This document shows, piece by piece, positions 1 through 5,540 of a stretch of DNA of 6,196 bases (its first letter is position 1; every line of letters starts with the position of its first letter). The notes under the pieces were generated by a model, which was not told where the DNA came from, searched no databases, and was given only the letters and a program-made list of their open reading frames with translations. Where the stretch lies: positions 1-6,196 of the forward strand of contig CAIZMD010000195.1 of assembly GCA_903933995.1 (NCBI GenBank), read 5' to 3'. The translations under genes were made by a program, and so were the position numbers. This DNA is from an uncultured Bacteroidota bacterium (lineage in GTDB: Bacteria; Bacteroidota; Bacteroidia; Chitinophagales; Chitinophagaceae).

Positions 1-1
1 A

Positions 2-1258
2 CTGGCTGGCGCATTTTCTGCCAACAGTTTATTCAACCAATTGCACGCCGCCAATTTTGAATCGGCCCAAGCCGCTGTACAGCATTTGAGTGCTGATGCC
101 ATTGCCGCAGATGAAGATTATTGGTCTGTGATTCAACAGGCTTACACGGTGAATTCCAATTTTGTCAATTTAAATAATGGTGGTGTAAGCCCATCGCCCC
201 GCGTAGTTCAAGAAGCGGTTGAACGCTATAACCAACTCACCAACCAAGGCCCTTCTTATTATATGTGGCGGATTTTAGACCAAGGTAGAGAGCCATTGCG
301 CTATAAGTTGGCCGAGATGGCTGGATGCAATATTGAAGAGATTGCCATCAACAGAAATGCCACAGAAGCCTTAAACACCGTCATCTTTGGCCTAGACCTC
401 AAAGCAGGTGATGAAGTCATTGGTACCAAGCAGGACTATCCCAATATGATTCAGGCTTGGAAGCAGCGTGAAATGCGTGAGGGCATAGTATACAAACAAT
501 TGAATTTTCAGTTTCCTATAGAAAATGACGCAGAAATTGTCAAGGCTTTTGAAAACGCCATTACACCTAAAACAAAAATCATCCATATTACGCATATCAT
601 TAACTGGATTGGACAGATTTTACCTGCTAGAAAAATTGCTGATATGGCCAAGTCTCATGGCATTGAAGTCATTGTAGACGGGGCGCATAGTTTTGGTTTA
701 TTGGATTATCAAATTCCGGATTTGAATTGCGACTATTTTGGAACCAGTTTACACAAATTCTTGAGTGCACCCATTGGTAGTGGCATGCTCTGGATCAAAA
801 AAGAAAAGATTGGAAAAATTTGGCCATTGCTTTGTAATGGTGATCCCAAGGGGACCGATATTAGAAAGTTTGAAACCCTTGGTACACGCAGTTTTCCTAT
901 AGAACAGGGAATTGGTGAAGCCGTGAATTTTCAAATGGCCATTGGCGGCAAGCGAAAAGAAGATAGGATCAGGTATTTGAAAAATTATTGGGCCAAAAAA
1001 GTAGCGGAAGTTCCCAAAGTAAAAATTCATACTTCTTTCAAACCCGAATATGCTTGCGCTATTTGTGGGGTAAGTATTGATGGTATGACTCCTGGTGAAT
1101 TAGATAGTGCATTGTTCAATACCTATAAGATTCACACCGTTGGAATTGTTTGGGAGAATATCAGCTGTGTGCGTATTACACCGCATGTTTATACCAGAAT
1201 CCAAGACCTAGATAAATTGGTCAAAGCCATTACGGAGCTGGCCACCAAGAAAAAATAA
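2..1258 (+). CDS. Class V aminotransferase-fold PLP-dependent enzyme, probably exported; 5' end outside the window
   Basis: This is a fold-type I PLP enzyme of the aminotransferase class V family (isopenicillin-N-epimerase, cysteine desulfurase and kynureninase relatives). The motif SLHK holds the likely Schiff-base lysine (codon 755-757). VDGAHSFG supplies the aspartate that would bind the pyridine nitrogen (codon 677-679). NRNATEAL is the N-terminal cofactor-phosphate loop, and the arginine in CVRITPHVY near the C-terminus probably binds the substrate carboxylate. The frame stays open to base 2, giving 418 visible residues, so the TTG at 41 is not the real start. The extra residues LAGAFSANSLFNQ followed by LHAA look like the hydrophobic core and cleavage region of a signal peptide. 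Many Bacteroidota members of this family carry a Tat signal, but the twin arginine would lie outside the window, so Tat export is inference. The substrate cannot be told from sequence. It converges with the bTHX gene. Confidence 0.9.
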   Translation: MAGAFSANSLFNQLHAANFESAQAAVQHLSADAIAADEDYWSVIQQAYTVNSNFVNLNNGGVSPSPRVVQEAVERYNQLTNQGPSYYMWRILDQGREPLRYKLAEMAGCNIEEIAINRNATEALNTVIFGLDLKAGDEVIGTKQDYPNMIQAWKQREMREGIVYKQLNFQFPIENDAEIVKAFENAITPKTKIIHITHIINWIGQILPARKIADMAKSHGIEVIVDGAHSFGLLDYQIPDLNCDYFGTSLHKFLSAPIGSGMLWIKKEKIGKIWPLLCNGDPKGTDIRKFETLGTRSFPIEQGIGEAVNFQMAIGGKRKEDRIRYLKNYWAKKVAEVPKVKIHTSFKPEYACAICGVSIDGMTPGELDSALFNTYKIHTVGIVWENISCVRITPHVYTRIQDLDKLVKAITELATKKK

Positions 1259-1287
1259 AGCAGCTTTGCCTTACAACAAAACTGCTT
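1250..1287 (-). terminator. Intrinsic terminator of the bTHX gene
   Basis: AAGCAG (1258-1263) pairs with CTGCTT (1282-1287), and TTTG (1265-1268) pairs with CAAA (1277-1280), leaving an 8-base loop. The only mismatch, C1264 against A1281, becomes a G-U pair in minus-strand RNA, giving a continuous 11-bp stem. Read on the minus strand the hairpin is followed by TTATTTTTT, which is encoded by the last lysine codons and stop of the facing aminotransferase gene. On the plus strand there is no U tract, so it is called as a minus-strand terminator. Confidence 0.65.
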
Positions 1288-1311
1288 CCTGCACTGATTT
1301 ATCGTCCTTTA

Positions 1312-1425
1312 TTAAGACTGCTTAACAGTAGGTTTCTTTGATTTGGTAGCTGTAGCGGGTCTGCTTTTACCAAAAGAACCCTTAAAACGCTTGCCTTTTG
1401 CGGTTTTTTTATCGCCTCTTCCCAT
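1312..1425 (-). CDS. thx: 30S ribosomal protein bTHX, 37 aa
   Basis: The predicted product begins MGRGDKKTAKGKRFKGSFGK and continues SRPATATKSKKPTVKQS. The core GxGDKKTxxGKxxxGSFGKxRP matches the Thx family, first known as a roughly 26-residue peptide of the Thermus 30S subunit and widespread in Bacteroidota, where it sits in the head of the small subunit and stabilises packed rRNA helices. The protein is extremely basic (Lys and Arg make up about a third of residues), as expected. It is longer than the Thermus form through a basic Ser/Thr/Lys tail of about 14 residues after SRP. The ATG at 1425 is the only start that gives the family N-terminus, and the TAA is at 1312-1314. The gene lies downstream of HU on the same strand but behind a terminator, and it has its own terminator at 1250-1287. 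Its small size makes it easy to miss in automatic annotation. Confidence 0.9.
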   Translation of the reverse strand: MGRGDKKTAKGKRFKGSFGKSRPATATKSKKPTVKQS

Positions 1426-1460
1426 GATGGTATTTTTTGAGTGAAACATTAGGTGAGGTG

Positions 1461-1468
1461 CAAAAATA
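1461..1468 (-). promoter_or_regulatory. Candidate -7 element for the bTHX gene
   Basis: The minus strand reads TATTTTTG, a full match to the Bacteroidota -7 consensus TAnnTTTG, placed just after the HU terminator and about 36 bases before the bTHX start codon. No good -33 TTG is visible at the right distance, because that position falls inside the terminator stem. The call therefore rests on one element. Read-through from HU could also supply transcript. Confidence 0.35.
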
Positions 1469-1469
1469 G

Positions 1470-1497
1470 AAAAACCCCCGCATATAGCGAGGGTTTT
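1470..1497 (-). terminator. Intrinsic terminator of the HU gene
   Basis: The minus strand reads AAAACCCTCGC, loop TATAT, GCGGGGGTTTT, then a further T. All 11 positions pair, one of them as a U-G wobble. On the plus strand the same position is a C-A mismatch, which points to function in the HU direction. It begins about 19 bases after the HU stop codon and ends in a run of five T. Confidence 0.85.
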
Positions 1498-1515
1498 CTG
1501 TAAGCTTGATGCAAA

Positions 1516-1785
1516 TTATACTTTTGCAGCCAATTCTTTACCTGCTTTGAAGCGGGCAACTTTCTTAGCTTTGATTTTGATGGTAGCACCAGTTTGTGGG
1601 TTACGGCCAGTTCTAGCTGCACGCTTAGATACAGAGAAAGTACCAAATCCTACTAATGTAACTTTATCGCCTTTCTTCAAAGTTTTTGTTACGGTGTCAA
1701 CAAAAGAATCCAAAGCGGCATTCGCTTGGGTCTTGGTGATGCTTGCGTCTTCGGCAATCTGGGCAATCAATTCTGCTTTGTTCAT
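1516..1785 (-). CDS. hup: HU-family DNA-binding protein, 89 aa
   Basis: This is a typical bacterial HU subunit: a small basic protein that dimerises, bends DNA without much sequence preference and helps organise the nucleoid. The start MNKAELIAQIAEDASITKTQ is the usual N-terminal helix pair. GFGTFSVSKRAARTGRNPQT contains the family signature, with the DNA-intercalating proline at residue 63 in GRNP at the tip of the beta arm. The C-terminal helix ends KAGKELAAKV. The length of 89 residues is close to the 90 usual for HU-beta, and no extra domain is present. The ATG at 1785 is the family start. The gene has its own promoter (1818-1848) and terminator (1470-1497), so it is probably transcribed alone. 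HU rather than IHF is favoured by the sequence and length, but Bacteroidota encode several HU paralogues and this one cannot be tied to a specific one. Confidence 0.96.
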   Translation of the reverse strand: MNKAELIAQIAEDASITKTQANAALDSFVDTVTKTLKKGDKVTLVGFGTFSVSKRAARTGRNPQTGATIKIKAKKVARFKAGKELAAKV

Positions 1786-1817
1786 AGATGTTATTTTAAG
1801 TTGTGTTTGAAACAGGA

Positions 1818-1848
1818 CAAATTTATTTGCTTTTCAGTTCTAGCAAAA
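1818..1848 (-). promoter_or_regulatory. Bacteroidota-type promoter of the HU gene
   Basis: The minus strand carries TAAATTTG at 1825-1818, a full match to the -7 consensus TAnnTTTG. TTTTG lies at 1848-1844, with 18 bases between the two, which fits the -33 TTG spacing. Transcription would begin near 1811, giving a 5' leader of roughly 25 bases. The leader is AT-rich and has no Shine-Dalgarno sequence before the ATG (AAAATAACATCT), which is normal in this phylum. Confidence 0.7.
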
Positions 1849-1886
1849 TTTTTTTTCTGCACCTTTTTTCGGTATAATCCTTTGCT

Positions 1887-2016
1887 TTAAAGGGTTTCAG
1901 CCAATTTTAATCCAAGAAAATAGGGTGCAATTTGCAACTGTTAAAACGCTGAAACCATTGCTATTAAAGGGTTTCAGCGTGTTTTCGCTGAAATCCTTGT
2001 GTCATAAGGCTTTCAG
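1887..2016. repeat. Cluster of GGTTTCAGC-type repeats in alternating orientation, with two hairpins
   Basis: The 15-mer TTAAAGGGTTTCAGC occurs exactly at 1887-1901 and again at 1964-1978. An inverted copy, ACGCTGAAACC (1946-1956), pairs perfectly with GGTTTCAGCGT (1970-1980) across a 13-base loop. A variant inverted copy, CTGAAATCCTT (1988-1998), pairs with AAGGCTTTCAG (2006-2016), with one mismatch and a 7-base loop. The five copies thus run +, -, +, -, +. No coding sequence fits the 286-base gap between HU and the DUF4286 gene. It could hold terminator hairpins, a REP-like element or a structured RNA; the sequence alone does not decide. Confidence 0.6.
1943..1980 (-). terminator. Possible terminator of the xth-DUF4286 operon
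   Basis: The perfect 11-bp inverted repeat at 1946-1956 and 1970-1980 is the strongest hairpin downstream of the DUF4286 stop, about 92 bases after it. On the minus strand the stem ends in GCGTTTT before AAC, so the U tract is short. On the plus strand, where no gene reads in, GTGTTTT follows. The short U tract and the membership of this stem in a wider repeat cluster keep the call weak. Confidence 0.35.
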
Positions 2017-2071
2017 GGGAATATAGGAAAGATTTGTGATTGCCAAACGGGAAAAACAAAAGTTTCCACAC

Positions 2072-2377
2072 TCAATGCACAAGTTCCATTAAAGACCTAA
2101 ATCCAATGATTTTATCTCCCCATTTTGACAAAGAATCCTTACGTAATGCAGGGGCATGAATTTCAATATATCGGTTATAGTCTGCCTTTGAAGCTGCTTT
2201 GAACTGGGTGGCAAAAGTGGGGCCCTCGCTATCGTCTAGTTCTAATAAGCGCACAAACTGGCTTTCAGTAAAGCAACCTGTGGCCATAATTTGCGGAATA
2301 TGATGCATTTTCATCCATTCTACCCATTGTTCATGGATACTGGTATGCACTTTGGTGGTGATATTATAGATATACAT
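2072..2377 (-). CDS. DUF4286 family protein, 101 aa
   Basis: The protein has the layout of the DUF4286 family, a small single-domain protein common in Bacteroidota with no established biochemical role. It begins MYIYNITTKVHTSIHEQWVE, followed by WMKMHHIPQIMATGCF, then a central acidic stretch ELDDSEGPTFATQFKA and the C-terminal HAPALRKDS...KIIGFRSLMELV. The beta-alpha-beta appearance and size of about 100 residues suggest a ferredoxin-like fold of the dimeric alpha-beta barrel type, but that is inference. There is no signal peptide or membrane segment, so it should be cytoplasmic. It starts 4 bases after the xth stop codon, which implies co-transcription and possibly translational coupling. 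The start region is AAAAAAATAAAACC, A-rich with no Shine-Dalgarno. The ATG at 2377 gives the family N-terminus. Confidence 0.88.
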   Translation of the reverse strand: MYIYNITTKVHTSIHEQWVEWMKMHHIPQIMATGCFTESQFVRLLELDDSEGPTFATQFKAASKADYNRYIEIHAPALRKDSLSKWGDKIIGFRSLMELVH

Positions 2378-2381
2378 GGTT

Positions 2382-3152
2382 TTATTTTTTTAAGGATAGA
2401 TAAATGGGGCAGTGATCACTGTGTTTTACGTCTGGATAAATTGCCGCTTCCGCAATTTTTGCGGCAAGTGGTTTTGTTACACAAATATAATCTATACGCC
2501 AACCCTTGTTCTGCAAGCGAACACTTGGAAAACGTTGACTCCACCAACTATATGCCCCAACGGTGTCAGGATGCATCTTTCTAAAACTATCTACCCAGTC
2601 ATTTGACAAAAATAGATCCATCCATGCCCTTTCTTCTGGTAAAAATCCAGAGCTGTTTTTATTCCCTTTGGGATCATGGATATCAATGGCTTGATGGGCA
2701 ATATTATAATCTCCCAACAAGACAATATTGGGTCTTGTTTTTCTTAAGTCTTCTAAGTACACAAAAAAATCATCCAACCATTTGTATTTATAGTTCTGTC
2801 TTTCTTCGCCACTGGTACCAGAAGGGAAATAGGCATTGATTACTGTGATGTTTCCAAAATCAGCTCTAATCACGCGTCCCTCAAAATCACTATGGTCAAT
2901 TTGGTTACCATAAAAAACTTGGGTGGGTTTGATTTTGGTAAATATGGCTACTCCACTATATCCTTTTTTTTGTGCTGAAAACCAATAGGTCTCATATCCA
3001 AGGGCCTCAATTTTTTTATAGTCTACATTGTCTTTATGTGCCTTGGTTTCTTGTAAACAAACTATATCGGCAGGGTCAGTAGCCAACCAATCTGTGAAAC
3101 CTTTATTAATGGCTGCCCTAACTCCGTTAACATTATAAGAGATGATGCGCAT
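2382..3152 (-). CDS. xth: Exodeoxyribonuclease III / class II AP endonuclease, 256 aa
   Basis: This is a member of the exonuclease III (ExoA/Xth) branch of the endonuclease/exonuclease/phosphatase superfamily. It cuts DNA at abasic sites in base-excision repair and removes 3'-blocking groups, and would act in the cytoplasm with Mg2+. All expected active-site positions are present: N7 in YNVNG, E35 in QETKA, Y108 in NAYFPSG, D148 and N150 in GDYN, D221 in RIDY, and D246-H247 in HSDH. GFLPEER and YSWWS are further family hallmarks. The single domain spans the whole 256 residues, close to the usual 250-270. MRIISYN is the canonical N-terminus, which fixes the ATG at 3152. It leads a two-gene operon with the DUF4286 gene and diverges from the TonB-dependent receptor gene. 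Nothing unusual was seen in the active site. Confidence 0.96.
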   Translation of the reverse strand: MRIISYNVNGVRAAINKGFTDWLATDPADIVCLQETKAHKDNVDYKKIEALGYETYWFSAQKKGYSGVAIFTKIKPTQVFYGNQIDHSDFEGRVIRADFGNITVINAYFPSGTSGEERQNYKYKWLDDFFVYLEDLRKTRPNIVLLGDYNIAHQAIDIHDPKGNKNSSGFLPEERAWMDLFLSNDWVDSFRKMHPDTVGAYSWWSQRFPSVRLQNKGWRIDYICVTKPLAAKIAEAAIYPDVKHSDHCPIYLSLKK

Positions 3153-3191
3153 AGAAAACTTTTTTTAGGCGGTAAAGATGCACAAAATATT

Positions 3192-3205
3192 GAAACCTAT
3201 ATTTG
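3192..3205. promoter_or_regulatory. Divergent promoter region between xth and the receptor gene
   Basis: On the plus strand TATATTTG (3198-3205) matches the -7 consensus TAnnTTTG fully and would start transcription near 3212, about 17 bases before the receptor ATG at 3229. No clear -33 TTG lies at the right distance. On the minus strand TAGGTTTC (3199-3192) matches seven of eight positions, with TTG (3218-3216) 16 bases upstream; it would give xth a leader of about 30 bases. The two -7 elements share the T-A at 3198-3199, so the promoters would lie back to back. Confidence 0.4.
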
Positions 3206-3228
3206 CGCCCCTAAACAATCCAATTGTT

Positions 3229-5142
3229 ATGAAAGCTAAGTTTCTCATCCTGGCTATAGTAGTATGCTCAATAGCCAAGGCTCAAAATATAGATAGCCTT
3301 TTAAATCCTGTTACCGTTACTGCCACATTACAAGAATTACCAGCTTCCAAAACGGGTAGAAATATTACCAGTATTAGCGGTACTTATTTTAGTCAACTGC
3401 CTATTCATTCTATGGATGATTTACTCAAATATTTACCAGGAGTTGAAGTACAACAAAGAGGACCTGCTGGTTCTCAAGCTGATATTGTGATCAGAGGTGG
3501 TACTTTTCAACAAGTCTTGGTCTTGTTAGATGGTCTTCGCTTGAATGATGCGAATACCGGTCATTTTAGTGCCTATATTCCAATATCCCCATCAGAAATT
3601 GAGCGAGTAGAAATTCTAAAAGGAGCAGCTTCTGGTATTTATGGTAGTGAAGCTGTTGGCGGGGTGATTCAAGTGATTACCAAAACCTTTACCGCCAAGA
3701 AAAATAAAGAGCAACAACAGGTTCAAGTGCAAGCCAATGCTGGGCAGTATGGGATGTTGGGACTAAATGCTGGCGCATTTTATCAAAAAAAGCAAACGAC
3801 TATCGCCGCAGGCATTTTGCTTAACCAAGCAGATGGTCAGCAACAAAGAGGCACCACAGGATTTTATAAAAACCAAACAGCTTCTTTTTCTATTAGCCAT
3901 TATGTAAACCAAAACTGGCGTTTGGCTTTTAGAACCAGTTATGATAAACGCCATTTTAGTGCACAAAATTTTTATACCAGTTTCAAGTCTGATACGGCCA
4001 AAGAAACCATTAGTGGTTATTGGAATCAGTTAAGTCTTTCTTATCAAAAAAAACAAGACCAAATTCAATTAGACGCTGGATATAAACAAATCACTGATCT
4101 CTATGCTTTTAATAGTGGTGCTACACCCAATGAAAATCTATCTAAATTGTTGCAATTTGCTGGAAGGTATCAGCATAGCTTTTCTGCCAAGTCTCAAATA
4201 ATTACTGGTTTGCAAGTGCAGCAAAAAAACATTTCATCTAATGATCGGGGGCAACATCAATTAACCCAAACAGGTCTATTTTTATTGTTAAACCAACAAG
4301 TAACAGAACAATTTTTGCTGTCAGGTTCTATTAGATTAGACCACACACAAAATATTGGTGCCGAGCTAGTACCGCAAATCAACTTTTCTTATAAAACTGG
4401 GATCATTCAATGGCGTGGAAGCCTTGGTAAAACCATTCGTCAGGCTGATTTTACAGAGCGTTACAACAATTACAACAAGACCTTGGTTACCAGCGGTAGT
4501 ATTGGCAATCCTGATTTAAAAGCGGAAACCAGTTGGAGTTATGAATTAGGGATGGATCTAATAGCCAATACTCATTGGCGCATATCAAATACTTTGTTTC
4601 AAAGAAACCAAGCAGGGGTGATAGATTGGACGCCTACTCCATATAACCAAATGCCAAGAAAAACCAACCTGGTATCAACGGGTACATATGCACTTGCTAG
4701 CAATGTTGCCAGCGTAAATGTAATTGGTTGGGAAACAGACCTAAAGTATTTGAACCAATGGAACAACGGTAAGAAAATGATGGCAACAGCAGGTCTGGTT
4801 TGGTTAGATAACAAAACCTTTGATGCGGCACCATCCTTCTATCTTTCTTCACACGCCAAATTACTCATCAATAGCTCTTTGCTTTATGGAACAAAATATT
4901 GGCAGTTGAGTGGGAATGCTGTTTATAAAATAAGAACCGCAGCAAACGCTACCGCTATTGGGGCCGAACTCTCTGAAAATTATTTTCTACTCAATGCAAA
5001 ATTTCAAGTCTTTGTGCTACAACAAAAATTAGGATGTTATTTGCAAGCAGATAATCTTTTCAATACAAGCTATAGCGATTTGTTAGGAGCCGTTATGTCT
5101 GGGCGATGGGTGTCGGTTGGAATGCAATTGAATCTTAAATAA
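3229..5142 (+). CDS. TonB-dependent outer-membrane receptor, BtuB-like, 637 aa
   Basis: This is a 22-strand-barrel type receptor that imports a scarce ligand across the outer membrane using TonB energy. The ATG at 3229 gives a clean signal peptide (MKAKFLILAIVVCSIAKA, cleavage after residue 18). The in-frame ATG at 3178 would add 17 residues before it and lies upstream of the likely transcription start, so 3229 is preferred. A TonB-box-like segment PVTVTAT (27-33) is followed by the plug (about 36-152), with DLLKYLPGVEV, IVIRGG, VLLDGLRLND, IERVEILKGAASGIYGSEAV and GGVIQVITK. The rest is barrel, rich in alternating aromatic strands, ending VSVGMQLNLK rather than with the usual terminal Phe. 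The size is close to E. coli BtuB (614) and far below SusC. Its riboswitch-controlled neighbour supports corrinoid uptake, but a siderophore or other ligand is possible. Confidence 0.9.
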   Translation: MKAKFLILAIVVCSIAKAQNIDSLLNPVTVTATLQELPASKTGRNITSISGTYFSQLPIHSMDDLLKYLPGVEVQQRGPAGSQADIVIRGGTFQQVLVLLDGLRLNDANTGHFSAYIPISPSEIERVEILKGAASGIYGSEAVGGVIQVITKTFTAKKNKEQQQVQVQANAGQYGMLGLNAGAFYQKKQTTIAAGILLNQADGQQQRGTTGFYKNQTASFSISHYVNQNWRLAFRTSYDKRHFSAQNFYTSFKSDTAKETISGYWNQLSLSYQKKQDQIQLDAGYKQITDLYAFNSGATPNENLSKLLQFAGRYQHSFSAKSQIITGLQVQQKNISSNDRGQHQLTQTGLFLLLNQQVTEQFLLSGSIRLDHTQNIGAELVPQINFSYKTGIIQWRGSLGKTIRQADFTERYNNYNKTLVTSGSIGNPDLKAETSWSYELGMDLIANTHWRISNTLFQRNQAGVIDWTPTPYNQMPRKTNLVSTGTYALASNVASVNVIGWETDLKYLNQWNNGKKMMATAGLVWLDNKTFDAAPSFYLSSHAKLLINSSLLYGTKYWQLSGNAVYKIRTAANATAIGAELSENYFLLNAKFQVFVLQQKLGCYLQADNLFNTSYSDLLGAVMSGRWVSVGMQLNLK

Positions 5143-5225
5143 AATGTTTCAACCTTTTTTTTGGGTGATCCATTCAAATAAGATGCCTAATAAAGTTATA
5201 GGAAGATTTAATACGGCATTTTACT

Positions 5226-5252
5226 TTTTGTTCTGTTAAAAAACTACATTTG
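5226..5252 (+). promoter_or_regulatory. Candidate promoter of the riboswitch-btuB transcript
   Basis: TACATTTG (5245-5252) is a full match to the Bacteroidota -7 consensus TAnnTTTG and sits directly before the riboswitch, so transcription would begin near 5258. TTTTG (5226-5230) could act as the -33 element, but the gap of 14 bases is shorter than the 18 seen at the HU promoter. No convincing terminator for the preceding receptor gene was found between 5143 and 5225, so read-through is also possible. Confidence 0.5.
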
Positions 5253-5425
5253 CCCCGGTTTCGGTTCCAGCACTTGGTAAAACAAGTAATGGATTAAAAG
5301 GGAATCCGGTGAAAATCTGGAACTATCCCCGTAGCTGTAAGCTCCTAGCAAATTATCCTCACTCACGCCACTGTTGCCAACACGGGAAGGCTTGGATAAC
5401 GGAGCAAGTCAGAAGACCTGCCGCA
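5250..5425 (+). promoter_or_regulatory. Cobalamin (B12) riboswitch aptamer
   Basis: The conserved cobalamin aptamer blocks occur in the right order. AAAAGGGAATCCGGTG (5296-5311) comes first, then CCCCGTAGCTGTAAGC (5327-5342). The B12-box GCCACTG (5368-5373 region) forms the distal loop, and GGGAAGGC (5384-5391) and AGTCAGAAGACCTGCC (5407-5422) close the core. Supporting helices are GTTCCAG (5264-5270) with CTGGAAC (5317-5323), ACTTG (5272-5276) with CAAGT (5283-5287), and GCTCC (5341-5345) with GGAGC (5401-5405). In this class, binding of adenosyl- or related cobalamin shuts down the downstream gene, here the btuB-type receptor starting at 5541. The exact 5' boundary is uncertain by several bases because the outermost helix was not resolved. 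Confidence 0.96.
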
Positions 5426-5540
5426 TCCATCAACAATTTTCAGCTTTCGGGTGAAAGGCATGAGATGTAAGGGTCGAAAGACATTTATGTTTCCTTCTGA
5501 ATTCATTTCCTGAAAGCGGCCACTTTAAAAACCTTTTCAC
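5426..5540 (+). promoter_or_regulatory. Putative expression platform of the cobalamin riboswitch
   Basis: This 115-base leader between the aptamer and the btuB start codon shows two competing pairings. CTTTC (5444-5448) can close a hairpin with GAAAG (5453-5457). Alternatively GTGAAAGG (5451-5458) can pair with CCTTTTCAC (5532-5540), the bases directly before the ATG, with one bulged T. A small GNRA-type hairpin, GTC-GAAA-GAC, lies at 5473-5482. There is no stem followed by a long U tract, so control of translation initiation is more likely than transcription termination. The pairing was found by eye, and no folding energies were computed. Confidence 0.45.

Noticed and set aside
41..43. TTG at 41 as the start of the class V PLP enzyme
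   Set aside because: The frame is open upstream to base 2 and encodes signal-peptide-like residues, so the true start is outside the window.
1258..1287. Terminator for the aminotransferase gene on the plus strand
   Set aside because: On that strand the stem has a C-A mismatch and no U tract follows. The hairpin fits the minus strand better.
1547..1810. Open frame of 87 codons on the plus strand
   Set aside because: It lies antisense to HU, whose coding is certain, and its product resembles no family I recognise.
1887..2016. CRISPR array
   Set aside because: The copies are short, alternate in orientation, vary in sequence and have irregular spacing; no cas gene is present.
2291..2839. Several open frames on the plus strand of 64-97 codons
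   Set aside because: They are antisense to xth and the DUF4286 gene and look like shadows of those genes.
3178..3180. ATG at 3178 as the start of the first TonB-dependent receptor
   Set aside because: It adds 17 residues ahead of a complete signal peptide and lies upstream of the likely -7 element at 3198-3205. The ATG at 3229 fits better.
4599..4814. Open frame of 71 codons on the minus strand
   Set aside because: It is antisense to the barrel-coding part of the first receptor, with no start-site signal or recognisable product.
5143..5225. Terminator after the first receptor gene
   Set aside because: Only weak pairings were found, such as ATGCC (5183-5187) with GGCAT (5215-5219) across a 27-base loop. 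An eight-T run lies at 5155-5162 but has no good stem before it.
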